This document shows, piece after piece, positions 36,870 through 45,693 of a DNA stretch of 64,000 nt. A model generated the notes under the pieces. The model searched no databases and was not told the origin of the DNA. It saw nothing but the letters and a program-made list of their open reading frames with translations. Both the position numbers and the translations under genes were made by a program. Within the stretch, counting starts at the first letter, position 1; each line of letters opens with the position of its first letter. This DNA is from Rhodothermus bifroesti (GTDB taxonomy: Bacteria; Bacteroidota; Rhodothermia; Rhodothermales; Rhodothermaceae): the NCBI RefSeq assembly GCF_017908595.1, contig NZ_JAGKTL010000004.1:124001-188000 (forward strand), written 5' to 3'.

Positions 36870-37691
36870 ATGGCGCGCGAAAACTGGCTCGTCGATAGCC
36901 TCCTGCTCCTTGCAGCGCTCAGCTGTGCAGTAAGCCTTTTGCTTTTGCATAATGAACCCATCCTGAGGGGATTGCGAGCCGTAGCGCTCGAGGCCACTGC
37001 ACGCGTCGAGGCACGCTTAGCCTGGGCAGGCCACTACTTCCGAGCCTTGGAAGAAAACGAACGTCTGCGTGCCGAGAATATCCGGCTAGCTGGCGAGTTG
37101 GCCCGCGCGCGCGAGGCACTAATCACCAACGAGCGCCTAATGCGCATGCTTGCGCTGCGCGATAGCCTACAGACTTTGCCGCTTCGGGCAGCCCGCATTA
37201 TCACCAAAGACATCACGCGCCAACAAAACCTGCTCACCTTAGATGTAGGCCGTGACGATGGGGTATTGCCTGGCATGGCGGTCGTCGATGACCGCGGCAT
37301 CATCGGCACCGTTGTCCTGGCTACGCGCCACTACGCCCGCGTCCTGCCTTACCTAAACACCGACTTTCGGGTAGCTGCTCGCATTGCTGCCCTGGACGTG
37401 ATGGGGGTCGTGCGGTGGGATGGTGTAGATCCCCGTCGGCTGCTGATGGAGTTTGTCAGCCGTACCGAACCCGTCGAACCAGGTATGCTGGTGGTCACAG
37501 CACCCTACAGTGAGCTTTTCCCAGCAGGTTTTTCGATTGGAACGGTTACTGAAGTAACCCGCCCGACGGGGCAGGGCACCTTGCGAATCTATTTGGAACC
37601 CGCCTCTCCGCTAGACCAAGCGACCTACGTTTTTGTCGTACTCAAAGCACCCGATGCCGAACGCCGCTTACTGGAAACGCCAGCACCTTAA
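36870..37691 (+). CDS. mreC: Rod-shape-determining protein MreC
   Basis: 273 residues. A single N-terminal membrane helix (about residues 8-30, VDSLLLLAALSCAVSLLLLH) is followed by a coiled coil (about 45-95, RLRAENIRLAGELARAREAL) and two beta-barrel subdomains (about 105-260) with the hallmark LTLDVGRDDGVLPGMAVVDD, and VVTAPYSELFPAGFSIGTVT. It links MreB to periplasmic murein enzymes. Its 3' end lies 22 bases before dacB. No mreD gene is between it and the following gene. Confidence 0.94.
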   Translation: MARENWLVDSLLLLAALSCAVSLLLLHNEPILRGLRAVALEATARVEARLAWAGHYFRALEENERLRAENIRLAGELARAREALITNERLMRMLALRDSLQTLPLRAARIITKDITRQQNLLTLDVGRDDGVLPGMAVVDDRGIIGTVVLATRHYARVLPYLNTDFRVAARIAALDVMGVVRWDGVDPRRLLMEFVSRTEPVEPGMLVVTAPYSELFPAGFSIGTVTEVTRPTGQGTLRIYLEPASPLDQATYVFVVLKAPDAERRLLETPAP

Positions 37692-37713
37692 CAAAGCCCA
37701 GCGACGTCCTACC

Positions 37714-39210
37714 ATGCGTCGTTCCTTAGGGATATTGATGCTGACGCTTGGGCTTGCCCCTGCGGTCTGGTCGCAAAACGGAACAGCTTCCCTGCGCCAA
37801 GCGATCGACCGGCTGTTGGACAGACCCGAATACCGAAATGCCCACTGGGGTGTGCTCGTTTTGGACCTGCGTGACAGTACAGTACTCTACGAACGACATA
37901 GCCGCAAGAATTTCATTCCCGCTTCGGTGGCCAAGCTGTTCGTCACAGCCGCGGCCCTGGAGCAACTTGGCCCAGACTTTCGCTACGTCACGCGCCTTTG
38001 GGCCGACGGACCCGTTGTCGACGGTGTACTACAAGGCAACCTGATCGTGCGTGGTGCAGGCGATCCCGCTATTGGAGGGCGATTTACCGAAGGCGATCGT
38101 ACAGCACTGTTTCGCGCCTGGGCTGATTCCCTGCGGCAACGCGGCATTCACACAATTGCCGGCGATCTCATTGGTGACGACGACTACTTCGACGATACCC
38201 CTTTAGGCGCAGGGTGGAGCTGGGATGACTTAACCTATTGGTATGCTGCCGAAATCAGCGCCCTCTCGTTCAATGATAATTGTGTCGATATCACCCTTGA
38301 GGGAACGCGCGCGGGGAGGCCAGCTCGCTTGCATTGGGAGCCGCTACGTACAACCTACGTGCAGCTTATTAACCAAACCCGTACCGTGCCACCCAACCGC
38401 TCCCTCCGGGAACGCTATGAACGCAAGCCGGGCACCAACACAATCCTACTACGCAGCCAAGTGCCAGAAGGACGTGTGGAGACCGAATCCTTAACCATAT
38501 CCAACCCCACACGTTACTTTGTGCACGTCCTTCAGGAGGTGCTGACGCGCGAAGGTATCGTTGTGCAGGGCCGGCCCGTCGATGTGGACGAGCTGCCCGA
38601 AAAACCTGATTACACCCAACCCCATTTTTGGATCGTAGCGACCTACACTTCACCACCGCTGCGGGAGATGATCCGCATCGTCAACCAGCGCAGCCAAAAC
38701 CTTTATGCTGAGATGGTACTGCGCACGTTAGGCACCGAACGCCCGGTTGCCGACACGACACGTACGCCAGGATCTGCTGCCATGGGCTTAGCTGCAGCAG
38801 CTCGCACTTGGCTAAAGGCCGGGATTGATACCAGCCAAATCCGAATGGTCGACGGCTCCGGCCTCTCGCAGCTGAATCTTCTTTCGCCCGAGGCTACCGT
38901 GCGCCTGCTGGCTTACATGGCCCTGCACCCGCAACACGACGTCTGGGAGGCTTTTTATGCGTCGTTGCCTGCTGGTGGCCAAATCGGAACCACCCTGGAG
39001 TATCGCCTCCGTCAGGGCATGGCCCAAGGAAATGTGCGGGCCAAAACTGGCACGCTAAGCAACGCCAGCTCCCTGGCAGGCTACCTCCGCGCCGCGGATG
39101 GACGCCTGCTGGCTTTTGTCTTGTTTTGCAATCACTATACGGTCTCAACCGCACGCGTACGTGCCACACAAGACGCCATTGTCGAACGCCTAGCCCGCTA
39201 CCGACCGTAA
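37714..39210 (+). CDS. dacB: D-alanyl-D-alanine carboxypeptidase/endopeptidase, PBP4 class (DacB)
   Basis: Serine peptidase of the S13 family acting on peptidoglycan in the periplasm. Start ATG 37714 gives a signal peptide (MRRSLGILMLTLGLAPAVWS); a longer frame to 37633 is inside mreC. Motifs: SVAKLF (SxxK, near residue 71), SQN in RIVNQRSQNLYAEMVL, and KTGTLSNASSLAGYLRAADG near the C-terminus. The large insert domain between SxxK and SxN fits class C low-mass penicillin-binding proteins. 498 residues. Placement behind mreBC agrees with a cell-wall role. Confidence 0.95.
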   Translation: MRRSLGILMLTLGLAPAVWSQNGTASLRQAIDRLLDRPEYRNAHWGVLVLDLRDSTVLYERHSRKNFIPASVAKLFVTAAALEQLGPDFRYVTRLWADGPVVDGVLQGNLIVRGAGDPAIGGRFTEGDRTALFRAWADSLRQRGIHTIAGDLIGDDDYFDDTPLGAGWSWDDLTYWYAAEISALSFNDNCVDITLEGTRAGRPARLHWEPLRTTYVQLINQTRTVPPNRSLRERYERKPGTNTILLRSQVPEGRVETESLTISNPTRYFVHVLQEVLTREGIVVQGRPVDVDELPEKPDYTQPHFWIVATYTSPPLREMIRIVNQRSQNLYAEMVLRTLGTERPVADTTRTPGSAAMGLAAAARTWLKAGIDTSQIRMVDGSGLSQLNLLSPEATVRLLAYMALHPQHDVWEAFYASLPAGGQIGTTLEYRLRQGMAQGNVRAKTGTLSNASSLAGYLRAADGRLLAFVLFCNHYTVSTARVRATQDAIVERLARYRP

Positions 39211-39285
39211 GCGCTGGGATCAACCCCTGTGCTGAAGCCGTTCACGATGCGAGTTTTGCGCATGCTATTGCACACAGACAAGCCT

Positions 39286-39834
39286 ATGCAGAAAACGCTA
39301 CATGGCACCACCGTACTGGGCGTGCGGCATCAGGGCAAAGTAGCTTTAGGCGCCGACGGCCAGGCTACCTTGGGCACGACCGTTATGAAACGGCGCGCCC
39401 AAAAGGTGCGCTCCCTTTACAATGGCAAGATTTTAGCTGGCTTTGCCGGATCAACTGCCGATGCGCTAACGCTGTTTGAACGCTTTGAAAACAAGCTCCA
39501 GCAACACGGAGGCAACCTGACCCGCGCTGCCGTCGAGCTGGCTAAAGATTGGCGTACCGACCGTTACCTGCGACGCCTGGATGCCTTGTTGGCGGTAGCC
39601 TCACCAGAACGGCTCTTACTCATCAGCGGCAACGGGGACCTCATTGAGCCCGACGACGACATCGTGGCTATTGGCTCTGGCGGACCGTTCGCCCTGGCAG
39701 CTGCCCGCGCCCTTTGCCGACATCGCCCAGATATGTCTGCCCGGGCCATTGTTCAAGAGGCGCTTTCGATTGCTGCCGACATTTGTATCTATACCAACCA
39801 TGAGCTAACAATCCTTGAAATTGAAGCTTCCTAA
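39286..39834 (+). CDS. hslV: ATP-dependent protease peptidase subunit HslV
   Basis: N-terminal threonine peptidase of the HslUV proteasome-like complex. The start ATG 39286 gives [20 protein letters not shown]; the catalytic Thr is the first Thr of TTVLGVR at residue 8, exposed by removing a seven-residue propeptide. Upstream in-frame starts (GTG 39229, ATG 39247) would give an unusually long leader. Later motifs [40 protein letters not shown] and [20 protein letters not shown] are family hallmarks. 182 residues. Separated from its ATPase partner hslU by the NYN-domain gene. Confidence 0.95.
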   Translation: MQKTLHGTTVLGVRHQGKVALGADGQATLGTTVMKRRAQKVRSLYNGKILAGFAGSTADALTLFERFENKLQQHGGNLTRAAVELAKDWRTDRYLRRLDALLAVASPERLLLISGNGDLIEPDDDIVAIGSGGPFALAAARALCRHRPDMSARAIVQEALSIAADICIYTNHELTILEIEAS

Positions 39835-39888
39835 AGCCTCTGGCGTTGTTTGATTGGGTCCTTCACGAATTGAAAATAACCTTGTGCT

Positions 39889-40836
39889 ATGCCGCATCGC
39901 TTGCGTTCTTCCAAACCCTCCGTTTATCCCGCTGCCCTGTTCGTAGATTATGAAGAGCTGTACCCGCTTATTGCCCAGAAAGTAAGCACTGACGCCCCTG
40001 CAGACCGCTATCTTTCGGATTTACTTTATAACCTGCGGCGCTACCTTTTACTGCGCCGGCGGTGGCGCGTTGTGCATGCCCGCGTCTACGGCGACTTTGA
40101 GGCTTTACCCGACGGGTTGTTTATTCAACGTTCATTGGCTGAACAAGGGCTAACACCGTGCTTTATCCCTCAGCTCGACCACCTGGATGCCAAACTGCAA
40201 TTGTGCGTCGATGCCCTAAGCACGCTAAACAGCTATCCCGAAATTCAAGCTTTTATTGTGGTAAGCGGGCGCAGCTCGTATTTACCCCTACTGGAGCACC
40301 TCAGAGCGCGTGGCCGGCAGGTGGCCTTGTTGCAGCTGCTTTCGCCCGAAGACCACGTGCTGGAACGACTGGGCGAGCGGGCTCTGCTAGACCCACATAT
40401 GCTCATGGACCATACAGGCAGCCGACACCTGCTAGCCCGCCTGGAAAGCACTGCCGAAAGCCGATCAGCCGCTACGCCCACGTTTCATGCGCTAGGCGAC
40501 GATCCTATAGCCCTTCAAACGCTGGCGCTCATTGAAGAGCATTTTGGTCGCTACGAGGAAGTTTACCTTACACCCTTACTTCGTAAAATGTCGGAAACCT
40601 TTGCCCCCGAAATCGATCCCAAAGAAGTGATTAATCGCTTAGAAGCTGCTGGTGCCGTTCGCTTAGAGCGGCGGCGCGGCTTCCCCTATGACTATACCGT
40701 ACTTATTGTAGAAAGTGCGCACCCGGATGTGCAGCGCGTCCGGGAAACCTTTACCACACAGATAACCGAAACCAAAGAGCTCTCTAACACAGCACGCGTT
40801 GAAGCGCTCAACACGCCTGCTCCTTCAACGTCTTGA
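39889..40836 (+). CDS. NYN-domain protein with C-terminal winged helix, between hslV and hslU
   Basis: 315 residues, cytoplasmic. Residues about 14-160 match the NYN/LabA-like PIN-fold nuclease family: ALFVDYEELYPLIAQK (Asp20 in the FVDxxNL position), VDALSTLNSYPEIQAFIVVS (Asp108 as in the VDVxLxxD region), then SGRSSYLPLLEHLRARGRQV. In the family the last block is usually SGDSDF; here the two Asp are Arg128 and Ser130. Residues about 205-290 look like a winged helix (ALQTLALIEEHFGRYEEVYL to GFPYDYTVLIVESAHP), as in many NYN-OST-HTH proteins. It lies 54 bases after hslV and 36 bases before hslU. The role, including whether any nuclease activity remains, is unknown. Confidence 0.8.
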   Translation: MPHRLRSSKPSVYPAALFVDYEELYPLIAQKVSTDAPADRYLSDLLYNLRRYLLLRRRWRVVHARVYGDFEALPDGLFIQRSLAEQGLTPCFIPQLDHLDAKLQLCVDALSTLNSYPEIQAFIVVSGRSSYLPLLEHLRARGRQVALLQLLSPEDHVLERLGERALLDPHMLMDHTGSRHLLARLESTAESRSAATPTFHALGDDPIALQTLALIEEHFGRYEEVYLTPLLRKMSETFAPEIDPKEVINRLEAAGAVRLERRRGFPYDYTVLIVESAHPDVQRVRETFTTQITETKELSNTARVEALNTPAPSTS

Positions 40837-40856
40837 GCTGACGGTTACAAATAGCG

Positions 40857-40872
40857 GCTGGAGGAACCTACT
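40857..40872 (+). promoter_or_regulatory. Strong Shine-Dalgarno of hslU
   Basis: GGAGGA at about 40859-40864 sits eight bases before the ATG at 40873. Most genes in this window have no such motif, and this one decides between the start at 40873 and a second Met six codons downstream. Confidence 0.7.
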
Positions 40873-42300
40873 ATGGAACGCGAGCCTGGCATGAAGCAGC
40901 GAGAATTAACGCCTCAGGAAATTGTTGCGGAGCTGGATAAATACATTATCGGTCAAGAAGAAGCAAAACGCTGCGTAGCTATTGCGCTGCGTAACCGCTG
41001 GCGCCGGCTCAACGCCGCTCCGGAAATGCGGGACGAGATTATGCCCAACAACATTCTCATGATTGGCCCAACCGGAGTGGGCAAAACCGAAATTGCGCGG
41101 CGGTTGGCTAAGCTAGCAGGGGCTCCGTTTATCAAGGTTGAGGCTACCAAATTCACCGAAGTAGGCTATGTGGGCCGCGATGTAGACAGCATGATCCGTG
41201 AGCTGGTTGACATTGCGGTCAATATGGTACGCGAAGAGCACGAGCAACGCGTGCGCGACCGTGCCCGCGCATTGGCCGAAGAGCGCATTCTGGATATCTT
41301 GGTTCCCCCACCGCAACCCGCGTCCCGAAAGGAAATGGTGGCTGGCCCCGGATTTTTCCTGCAAACCACACCCCCAGCCAATGCCGACAGTACTGCTGAA
41401 ACCGAAACCCGGGAACGCACACGTCAGCGCTTTCGCGAAAAGCTGCAGGCTGGAGAGCTGGACGATCGGGAGATTGAAATTGAAGTTGCCGCCGACACTG
41501 TCCCCATGGTGCAGGTCTTTGGCCCGCTAGGCATCGAAGAAATGGGGCTCAACCTGCAAGAGCTGTTTGGCAACCTGGCAGGACAACGCCGCAAAAAACG
41601 GCGCGTAACCGTGGCTGAAGCCCGAGAGCTGCTGACGCAGGAAGAAACCCAAAAGCTGATCGACATGGACAAGATCACCCGTGAAGCCTTGCAGCGCGTC
41701 GAGCAGTCGGGCATTGTCTTTATTGATGAGATCGACAAAGTCGCTGCACGCGACCATATGCATGGTGGACCCGACGTCTCGCGCGAAGGCGTGCAGCGCG
41801 ACTTGCTACCTATTGTTGAAGGTTGCAGCGTAATGACCAAGTACGGTATGGTCCGCACTGACCATATCCTCTTTATTGCCAGCGGGGCCTTTCACCTAGC
41901 CAAGCCCAGTGACCTGATTCCAGAATTGCAGGGCCGCTTCCCCATCCGCGTTGAGCTCAAAAGCCTAACCGAAGAAGATTTTTACAAGATTCTAACGCAG
42001 CCCAAAAACGCTCTGCTCAAGCAATACCAAGCTTTGCTACAAGCAGAAGGGGTGGAGCTAGAGTTTACCGACGCTGCTGTACGTAAAATTGCCGAAATTG
42101 CCGCGCGCGTCAACGAAGAGGTGGAAAACATCGGGGCACGGCGCCTGCACACCGTGCTGACCACACTGCTTGAAGACATTCTGTTTCACGTGCCCGATCA
42201 AGTGCCTGAAGGCGGCAAGATCGTGGTCGATGCCGACATGGTCGAAAAACGGCTTTCAGGGATTGTGCAAAATCGTGACCTGAGCCAATACATCCTGTAA
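40873..42300 (+). CDS. hslU: ATP-dependent protease ATPase subunit HslU
   Basis: AAA+ unfoldase partner of HslV. 475 residues: the N-terminal region [20 protein letters not shown], Walker A in [20 protein letters not shown], the [19 protein letters not shown] region, the I-domain (about residues 125-260, charged and variable), Walker B in [20 protein letters not shown], and the C-terminal sensor 2 and HslV-docking tail ([20 protein letters not shown] to RDLSQYIL). The C-terminal tail inserts into HslV to activate it. Start at 40873 has a clear Shine-Dalgarno. Confidence 0.97.
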   Translation: MEREPGMKQRELTPQEIVAELDKYIIGQEEAKRCVAIALRNRWRRLNAAPEMRDEIMPNNILMIGPTGVGKTEIARRLAKLAGAPFIKVEATKFTEVGYVGRDVDSMIRELVDIAVNMVREEHEQRVRDRARALAEERILDILVPPPQPASRKEMVAGPGFFLQTTPPANADSTAETETRERTRQRFREKLQAGELDDREIEIEVAADTVPMVQVFGPLGIEEMGLNLQELFGNLAGQRRKKRRVTVAEARELLTQEETQKLIDMDKITREALQRVEQSGIVFIDEIDKVAARDHMHGGPDVSREGVQRDLLPIVEGCSVMTKYGMVRTDHILFIASGAFHLAKPSDLIPELQGRFPIRVELKSLTEEDFYKILTQPKNALLKQYQALLQAEGVELEFTDAAVRKIAEIAARVNEEVENIGARRLHTVLTTLLEDILFHVPDQVPEGGKIVVDADMVEKRLSGIVQNRDLSQYIL

Positions 42301-42316
42301 GCGGCTTGGCTTTACT

Positions 42317-43264
42317 TTGAAAGGTCAGGCGTTCATAGGCACCTTGGACGACCCCCTCTGTCGGCAGCGGTGGGAAGCCTTAGAGCTTCTTTGCCCTGCA
42401 CCGTTTGCGCAGACTTTGGTGCTAACAACACTGGCACGGCACTTTGGACGCAGGGTTGAGGTGATTTTGTCGGATGCTGACAGAAACGTACTGGCGACAG
42501 CCCTTCTTGTCCGTCACCAACATCTTTGGCACGTGGCTGCGCAGTTGCCCCTGTTGCCTTATGCAGCCCTACGCAGCCACGCAGCTACTGCGCCTAGCCC
42601 CGAGCAACTTGCGGCACTGCTCGAGTTGCTGGAGCATCGCTACGCCCGCATCGACCTGCACCTGCCCCCAGGATGGGTTGATGTACGTGCCGCGCTATGG
42701 CGCGGTTGGCGAGCTCGGCCCCTATATACTTATCAACTTTCACTCACCCACAGCGGACCGGAACACTGGTCAGAAAATCCTCGGCGTCTTTTCCGAAAAG
42801 CCCGCGCTCAGTATCACTTCGTAGAAGACGCCGCCTTAGCACCTGCATTAGCCCAACTTGTACGCTTAAGCTACGCGCGACATCGCCGACACCCCCCTTT
42901 GCCAGAAACGCAACTGAGGACCTTGCTTGAAGAGCTCCTTCCCTCGGGTCTACTGCGCCTTTTCGGAGTGGTCAATGACCGGGCTTATCCTGAAGCTGCC
43001 GTAGCCCTACTAGTTCACCCTCCCCATGCCTGGTATTGGCTAGCGGGTAGTGAGCCTGGACCAGCCATGACCGTGCTGCTGGGGGAGCTTTGGCAACGCC
43101 TACAGGCAGAAGGATTCGAGATATTCGACTTTGTAGGCGCCAATACGCCCTCTATTGCAGAATTTAAGCGGCGCTTTAAACCAAAGTTACGGTTGTATTT
43201 TCGGTTGGAATACGACCGATCTGCCCTGCACACGCTGCTGCGTCGCCTGCCCGGGCTTCGCTAA
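42317..43264 (+). CDS. FemAB/GNAT-fold acyltransferase-like protein
   Basis: 315 residues with TTG as the probable start at 42317 (no other in-frame ATG near the beginning), 16 bases after hslU. The second half has the GNAT-type acetyltransferase_6 / FemAB pattern: RLFRKARAQYHFVEDAALAP, LRLFGVVNDRAYPEAAVALL, AWYWLAGSEPGPAMTVLLGE and GFEIFDFVGANTPSIAEFKR; the last block (EFKRRFKPKLRLYFRLEYDR) is typical of peptidyl or lipid-linked glycan acyltransferases. It lies immediately before a flippase gene, six bases away, so a role in surface glycan or cell-envelope modification is likely. Substrate unknown. Confidence 0.78.
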   Translation: MKGQAFIGTLDDPLCRQRWEALELLCPAPFAQTLVLTTLARHFGRRVEVILSDADRNVLATALLVRHQHLWHVAAQLPLLPYAALRSHAATAPSPEQLAALLELLEHRYARIDLHLPPGWVDVRAALWRGWRARPLYTYQLSLTHSGPEHWSENPRRLFRKARAQYHFVEDAALAPALAQLVRLSYARHRRHPPLPETQLRTLLEELLPSGLLRLFGVVNDRAYPEAAVALLVHPPHAWYWLAGSEPGPAMTVLLGELWQRLQAEGFEIFDFVGANTPSIAEFKRRFKPKLRLYFRLEYDRSALHTLLRRLPGLR

Positions 43265-43270
43265 ACGCCT

Positions 43271-44725
43271 ATGGCTGCTTTTGATGCCAATCCTTCACCC
43301 ATGGCTGCCCGTTCGCTCCGAGGTCCACTCCTAACGCTGCTTTCGGGCTCTTCGCTGACACTTGTGCTTGCTTACCTAAGCCAGCCGGTCCTGACACGTC
43401 TCTACACACCCGAAGCGTTTGGAGTGACGGATGCATTTGTTGCGCTGGCCAGCTTGCTCCTGGTGGTAGGCACGCTGCGCTATGAGGACGCCTTGCTCTT
43501 ACCCGAGAATGAGCTGGAGGCCCGAGGTTTGCTGCGCCTATGCCTTTTTATGTTGCTAAGCACGGGGTTGGTCTGGGGGGTTTTTAGCCTCTGGGGTGCA
43601 GGGTTGATCCAGCATCTGGGAGGTGAAGCACTCCTGCCGTGGGCGCTTTGGCTAACCCCAGCCCTCTGGCTGATGGGAAGCGGACGCCTGGCTGAACTGT
43701 GGCTCATGCGCCGCGAACACTTTCGCACGCTGGCAGCCGGGACCGCATTGCGTACGCTCAGCACCACGGCCCTACGCCTGGCGGCTGGCATTCCCCCTGT
43801 GCAGACCAGCGCCAGCGGATTAATTGGGGGATTTCTGGCTGGACACCTAAGCGCCTTGCTGTTTTACGGTTGGCGCCTACGCCGTTCAGGTATGTCCCCT
43901 GCAACCGCGTTACCTTCGCTAGCCTTCCTTGCCTATCGATATCGGCGCTTTCCGCTATTTACGCTTCCAGCCGCTTTGCTTAATGCGCTCAGCATGCGCC
44001 TACCGTTCTTGTTGCTGCTTACTTTTTTCGACGCGCACGTGCTGGGCCTTTTTGGACGCGCATTCATGGTGCTCAGCGTGCCGCTTAACCTGCTTGGTGG
44101 GGCCACAGGGCAAGTCTTCTTCGTGCGGGCAGCATCGCTACGTCGCCAAGCGCAGAGCTTGGCCCATTTAACCGCCCGTGTGGTAAAACCCTTGTTTCAA
44201 TTAGGGCTTTATCCTACGTTGCTCCTTGTCACGCTGGGTCCCGAGCTCTTTGCGTTCGTATTCGGCGCGCCCTGGCGCCAAGCTGGGCTGTATGCCGGAT
44301 GGATTGCGCCTTGGCTGTTGCTCGCCGGAATAGCTTCACCCTTGAGTCGTCTGTTTGACGTGCTGGAACGTCAGCGTGCTGACTTTATCGCCAGCCTGTT
44401 TTTATTTGTGCTGCAAACGCTAGCACTCATCGCCGGGGGCCTGCGGGGCAACCCAGAAATCACCCTTCAGTTGTTCGGGCTTGCGGGCTTTGCTGGACGC
44501 GCATTTCAGCTTGGGCTACTTTTTCACCTGGCGCAGCTTCCTCAAAAGGCCGCCCTGGCTCTCATTGGGCGTTATGGGCTTTGCAGTCTACCGTTGGTGC
44601 TGATCTTAGACAGCCTTGCCGCTACCATCACTCCTGCACTGCTTTTTGGACTTGTCGTACTGAGCTTTCTGCTCTATCTCGCGTTAAGCACCTGGGTAGA
44701 CCGACGCCACCCCTGGCAGGCTTAA
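43271..44725 (+). CDS. Polysaccharide flippase (Wzx-like oligosaccharide transporter)
   Basis: 484-residue inner membrane protein with about 12-14 hydrophobic helices and few charged loops, of the MATE-like polysaccharide transport family. The beginning matches the family: LLSGSSLTLVLAYLSQPVLT, RLYTPEAFGVTDAFVALASL, and a conserved YEDALLLP near residue 70. No cell-wall glycosyltransferases are adjacent, so the lipid-linked glycan it moves cannot be named. Translation may start at ATG 43271 or Met11. Forms a pair with the preceding FemAB-like gene and overlaps the convergent gene at 44722 by four bases. Confidence 0.9.
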   Translation: MAAFDANPSPMAARSLRGPLLTLLSGSSLTLVLAYLSQPVLTRLYTPEAFGVTDAFVALASLLLVVGTLRYEDALLLPENELEARGLLRLCLFMLLSTGLVWGVFSLWGAGLIQHLGGEALLPWALWLTPALWLMGSGRLAELWLMRREHFRTLAAGTALRTLSTTALRLAAGIPPVQTSASGLIGGFLAGHLSALLFYGWRLRRSGMSPATALPSLAFLAYRYRRFPLFTLPAALLNALSMRLPFLLLLTFFDAHVLGLFGRAFMVLSVPLNLLGGATGQVFFVRAASLRRQAQSLAHLTARVVKPLFQLGLYPTLLLVTLGPELFAFVFGAPWRQAGLYAGWIAPWLLLAGIASPLSRLFDVLERQRADFIASLFLFVLQTLALIAGGLRGNPEITLQLFGLAGFAGRAFQLGLLFHLAQLPQKAALALIGRYGLCSLPLVLILDSLAATITPALLFGLVVLSFLLYLALSTWVDRRHPWQA

Positions 44726-45129
44726 CGTGGTGGTCGATCTCCTCTACGGACCGACCGAACGCGTTGTGTTGCTTTGCTCCGTTGCAGCTGCTCCAACTTT
44801 AGTAGGAGCTGTACCTGGCTTCGGGGTGCACCGCAGGCCACAGCCCAATCGGTCAGCACCCGCAACGCGCGGCGACGATATTTTCGCGGCCAGTGCGGCA
44901 TGTGGCTCTCCACGACCCACCGCACCAGTGCGGGACCGTTATCTGTGGCATACCCTGTGCGCCCAGTTTGCATCAAACGTTGCAACTCGTACGCTGTAGC
45001 CTCAGGACAAAGCCGCGCCAACCAGTACCCTTCGGGGTCTTCTTGCCGAGCTTGCGCTGCAAAGGCGGCCCATAGCAAGGCCAACCCTTCTTGCGGGCTC
45101 CATTGCCCTTCAGGTGCACAGCCAAGCAT
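44722..45129 (-). CDS. Small protein of unknown function
   Basis: 135 residues, mostly helical with Trp/Arg/Glu-rich composition; I recognise no family. Visible features are an N-terminal GCAPEGQWSPQEGLALLWAA, an ATAYELQRLMQTGRTGY block, and a basic C-terminal end (RSKATQRVRSVRRGDRPPR). No signal peptide or membrane helix. The stop overlaps the convergent flippase gene by four bases. It is divergent from the cupin gene, 87 bases apart. On the opposite strand another frame is open from 44774 to 45190 but looks like a shadow. Coding reality is moderately likely. Confidence 0.5.
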   Translation of the reverse strand: MLGCAPEGQWSPQEGLALLWAAFAAQARQEDPEGYWLARLCPEATAYELQRLMQTGRTGYATDNGPALVRWVVESHMPHWPRKYRRRALRVLTDWAVACGAPRSQVQLLLKLEQLQRSKATQRVRSVRRGDRPPR

Positions 45130-45216
45130 GCTTCTTCAAAAAAAGCCTAACAGGAAACTCTCTCCACCTGTGGGCTGTATCGACCAATAAGTGCATTTTT
45201 CAAAGTTCGACCGCCC

Positions 45217-45690
45217 ATGACAGAAGTGCAGACACTACCGGCTACGTTACGGCGCTTTCAGGCGCACTCTGAGGGCTTTCGTTGGGAAAGCGTTGTGCTA
45301 AAGCACTACAAACCTGAAGGCACCCATTTTCGCGACATCACCCGGCAGGTGCTGTTTGGCCCAGAATCGGGACTACCAGCCGAACTGCGCTATTTTGAGG
45401 TTGCACCAGGCGGCTACTCTACGTTTGAGCGCCACGAACACGTTCACGCAGTGCTTATTTTGCAAGGCCACGGTCGGGCTATCGTAGGCGAACAAGTCTT
45501 TGAGATAGCGCCGTTCGACTTGGTTTACGTGCCACCCCAAACGTGGCATCAGTTTCAAGCGGCCAAAGATGCTCCTTTAGGTTTTTTATGTTTGGTAGCT
45601 GCAGATCGGGATCGCCCCACGCGACCTTCTGCTGAAGAAGCCTCCCAAATTCGCCAGCACCCGATCATAGGGCCTCACGTGCGCCTATGA
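45217..45690 (+). CDS. Cupin-domain protein
   Basis: 157 residues with one cupin fold. The first metal motif is the segment GGYSTFERHEHVHAVLILQG (HxHxxxxE-like, about residues 65-85) and the second is PPQTWHQFQAAKDAPLGFLC (about 110-130), giving His, His, Glu and His as likely metal ligands. The N-terminal part includes RDITRQVLFGPESGLPAELR. Such small cupins are metal-dependent and cover many activities (isomerases, dioxygenases, sugar or carboxylate binding), so the reaction cannot be assigned. It is flanked by a divergent hypothetical and a convergent SPOR-domain gene whose stop lies three bases beyond. Confidence 0.88.
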   Translation: MTEVQTLPATLRRFQAHSEGFRWESVVLKHYKPEGTHFRDITRQVLFGPESGLPAELRYFEVAPGGYSTFERHEHVHAVLILQGHGRAIVGEQVFEIAPFDLVYVPPQTWHQFQAAKDAPLGFLCLVAADRDRPTRPSAEEASQIRQHPIIGPHVRL

Positions 45691-45693
45691 GCG

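Noticed and set aside
44774-45190. 138-codon plus-strand frame opposite the small unknown gene
   Set aside because: Cys/Ser/Arg-rich with no known feature and no plausible start; the minus-strand frame has a more protein-like composition.
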